Shown: positions 38,715 to 40,165 of the stretch, piece after piece | Position numbering within the stretch: the first letter of the stretch is position 1 | How the letters are laid out: every line of letters begins with the position of its first letter | DNA from: Chara braunii | Lineage: Eukaryota > Streptophyta > Charophyceae > Charales > Characeae | Assembly (NCBI GenBank): GCA_003427395.1 | Contig: BFEA01000027.1 | Location: 468,514 to 508,678, forward strand | Direction: 5' to 3' | Length of the DNA: 40,165 nt | Program-made: the position numbers and the translations under genes | Notes under the pieces: generated by a model | What the model saw: only the letters and a program-made list of their open reading frames with translations | Told to the model about the DNA's origin: nothing | Databases searched by the model: none

Positions 38715-39185
38715 GCGCATACAAGGCTTTGGGAGAAGGGTTTTACTGGCCACTTACTTGGGTAACCCCTTCACTGTCAGTTACCAACTCGTCACCAGGA
38801 CTCAATATACGTCTACAATGGGGACGAACTGCTAGTCTCTAAGGGTTCCATTGGCCACTTACTTGGGTAAGTCGTTCACTGTCGGGTGCCAGCTCAATAG
38901 ACGTCCATACGATAACAAACTACAATTAGCATTCAGAGTTACTAAGGCGGGAACAAAAACCACGCTCTATTGAAAAGTGCTCCCTGTGTGTTCGCGTTTA
39001 ACATCCATAGCAAATGCTAACTGGAAAGTTTGTTTTACCCCCTCTCTCGTTGCTACCTAAGAGAGCGTCTTTCCTACTGTTGTCACTCCACACCTCATTG
39101 TCCAATTTTCCCATGAAATTGTGGCGGGTACAACCTCCCTAAAATACTGGGCAGCCATTGTTGTGGTCCCAAAGTCCGTACGACA
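38715..39185 (-). repeat. ~400-bp dispersed repeat, reverse copies 3
   Basis: Reverse-complement blocks (TGGCCACTTACTTGGGTAA twice, near 38748 and 38851; CTCTCGTTGCTACC; CACCTCATTGTCCAATTTTCCC) show one full and one partial unit in the orientation opposite to the array before it. Confidence 0.75.
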
Positions 39186-39392
39186 CAATCAATGAATTCT
39201 CACAATCTTAATTTCCGAGTTCATTTCTAAGTGTCTAATTATTGCAACAAATACCTTAAATTCTATTTTTTCCTTATAGAAGTCTATCAAGAGTTTTGAC
39301 CGTCGCGGCAACATTCATTGCTAACTTGTCATATTTGCAACTTTGATTTCCCCGCAATAAACTCAAGGATCACCTTTATGATAACAGACCTG

Positions 39393-39509
39393 CTCCCTCT
39401 CGTATTCACTCTAATGCAACATAGGTTCATTATACTAATTGTATAATGGGTATCTTTCAATCTATATACAACAATAATTATCGTACATTGTATTCAGGTG
39501 AGGAACGTC
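39393..39509. mobile_element. Hairpin MITE, copy 5 (decayed)
   Basis: GGTTCATTATA, GTATAATGGGTATCTTTCAA and ATTATCGTACATTGTATTCA line up with copy 2, in order and spacing. Many substitutions are present, so the ends are approximate. Confidence 0.65.
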
Positions 39510-39728
39510 GAGGTGCAGCATTGATATGGATCTCTACCACCTCTTGCATAACCCACACTACGTAGTAATGCAACATCATAATACTCTATAAATAATATTT
39601 TTCTATAGACTATCAAAATCGTGTAACGTTTTGCTAACAATTTTAAAACAAGACAAGCGGGTTGAATCTGGCTCATCATATCCATGCAACGACCACCCTG
39701 TCCCTCATATCATGAATCTTATAAGTTT

Positions 39729-39848
39729 GGCAGAGTACGGATGTTTTTAATGATCACACATACCAAGTTACTCTCATTTCCTACATGTGGCAGAGTAAGA
39801 ACGTTTTCAATGATCACACACACCAAGTTACTCTTTATTTCCTACATG
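39729..39848 (+). repeat. 60-bp tandem duplication
   Basis: GGCAGAGTA begins two copies (39729 and 39789) that share AATGATCACACA, ACCAAGTTACTCT and ATTTCCTACATG. Confidence 0.92.
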
Positions 39849-40165
39849 GATGATCAAGGTCAGTTTGAGTTACAATTGTGTTAATCACACGTGCATAGTT
39901 TTGTATACCATTTATTGACATCAGTTAGAGTGATAGCGGGTAAATTGCTAATTAAAAGCAAAATCATTTATCACACAAATCATTCACGAATGTTTAGTGT
40001 GTACGTAAATGCAAAAAAATTCTCAATCGTCATACACATACGTATTACCTTCCATAAGTAAACATTGAAAACGAGTTTGATGCTTGTTAAAGCTTTGAAC
40101 CATCTGCTATTTACACTTACCTTGCACTGACACTTTCATCTAAAAGCTACATATTATCGCTTATT

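Larger units (their letters stand above)
39186..40165. other. AT-rich tail, no recognised gene
   Basis: No exon was recognised. It contains a decayed MITE copy (about 39393-39509) and a 60-bp tandem duplication (39729-39848). Beyond 39850 I see nothing. Confidence 0.5.

Overview
This is nuclear DNA from a green-lineage eukaryote, most likely a streptophyte alga or a land plant. The evidence is spliceosomal genes with long introns, an HD2-type (plant-type) histone deacetylase gene, a plastid-type 16S rRNA fragment, a plant-like mitochondrial SSU rRNA fragment, and a short run of the plant telomere repeat. I cannot name the species. Gene density is very low: two genes are recognisable in 40 kb, facing each other, and the rest is intron, transposon debris, microsatellites and organelle-DNA insertions.

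Layout. Positions 1-7121 (+): the 3' part of a LanC-like protein gene. Two exons (957-1480 and 6977-7121) join in frame across a 5.5-kb intron. That intron carries two copies of a small hairpin MITE, a foldback element with 11-bp flanking repeats, and a mitochondrial SSU rRNA insertion of which one ~62-bp piece is repeated five times. Positions 7122-18684: a convergent intergenic region with a large TG/AG microsatellite, dispersed repeats, and a 725-bp TIR element (13352-14076) holding a 45-bp-arm inverted repeat.

Positions 18685-32215 (-): an HD2 gene (HDT family) rebuilt from at least ten exons whose splice phases agree, apart from one unresolved boundary at the end of exon 3. It encodes an N-terminal nucleoplasmin-like domain, alternating acidic and Lys/Ala-rich segments, and the CxxC half of a C-terminal zinc finger. 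Its 3.3-kb intron 9 holds two families of C/D-box snoRNA-like genes on the gene's own strand: four copies of family A and five of family B. Their guides match conserved 25S rRNA segments. This is the most interesting feature of the window: a gene for a chromatin protein of a largely nucleolar family hosting amplified rRNA-methylation guides. Intron 2 of the same gene holds a plastid 16S rRNA fragment with a MITE inserted in it.

Positions 32216-33430: GC-richer sequence with no recognised gene. Positions 33430-39180: a degenerate ~375-415-bp repeat in both orientations, surrounding a decayed LINE-like fragment. Positions 39180-40165: AT-rich, with a further decayed MITE and a 60-bp tandem duplication.

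All exon calls come from reading splice signals, phase and family motifs by eye. No alignment or RNA evidence was available.
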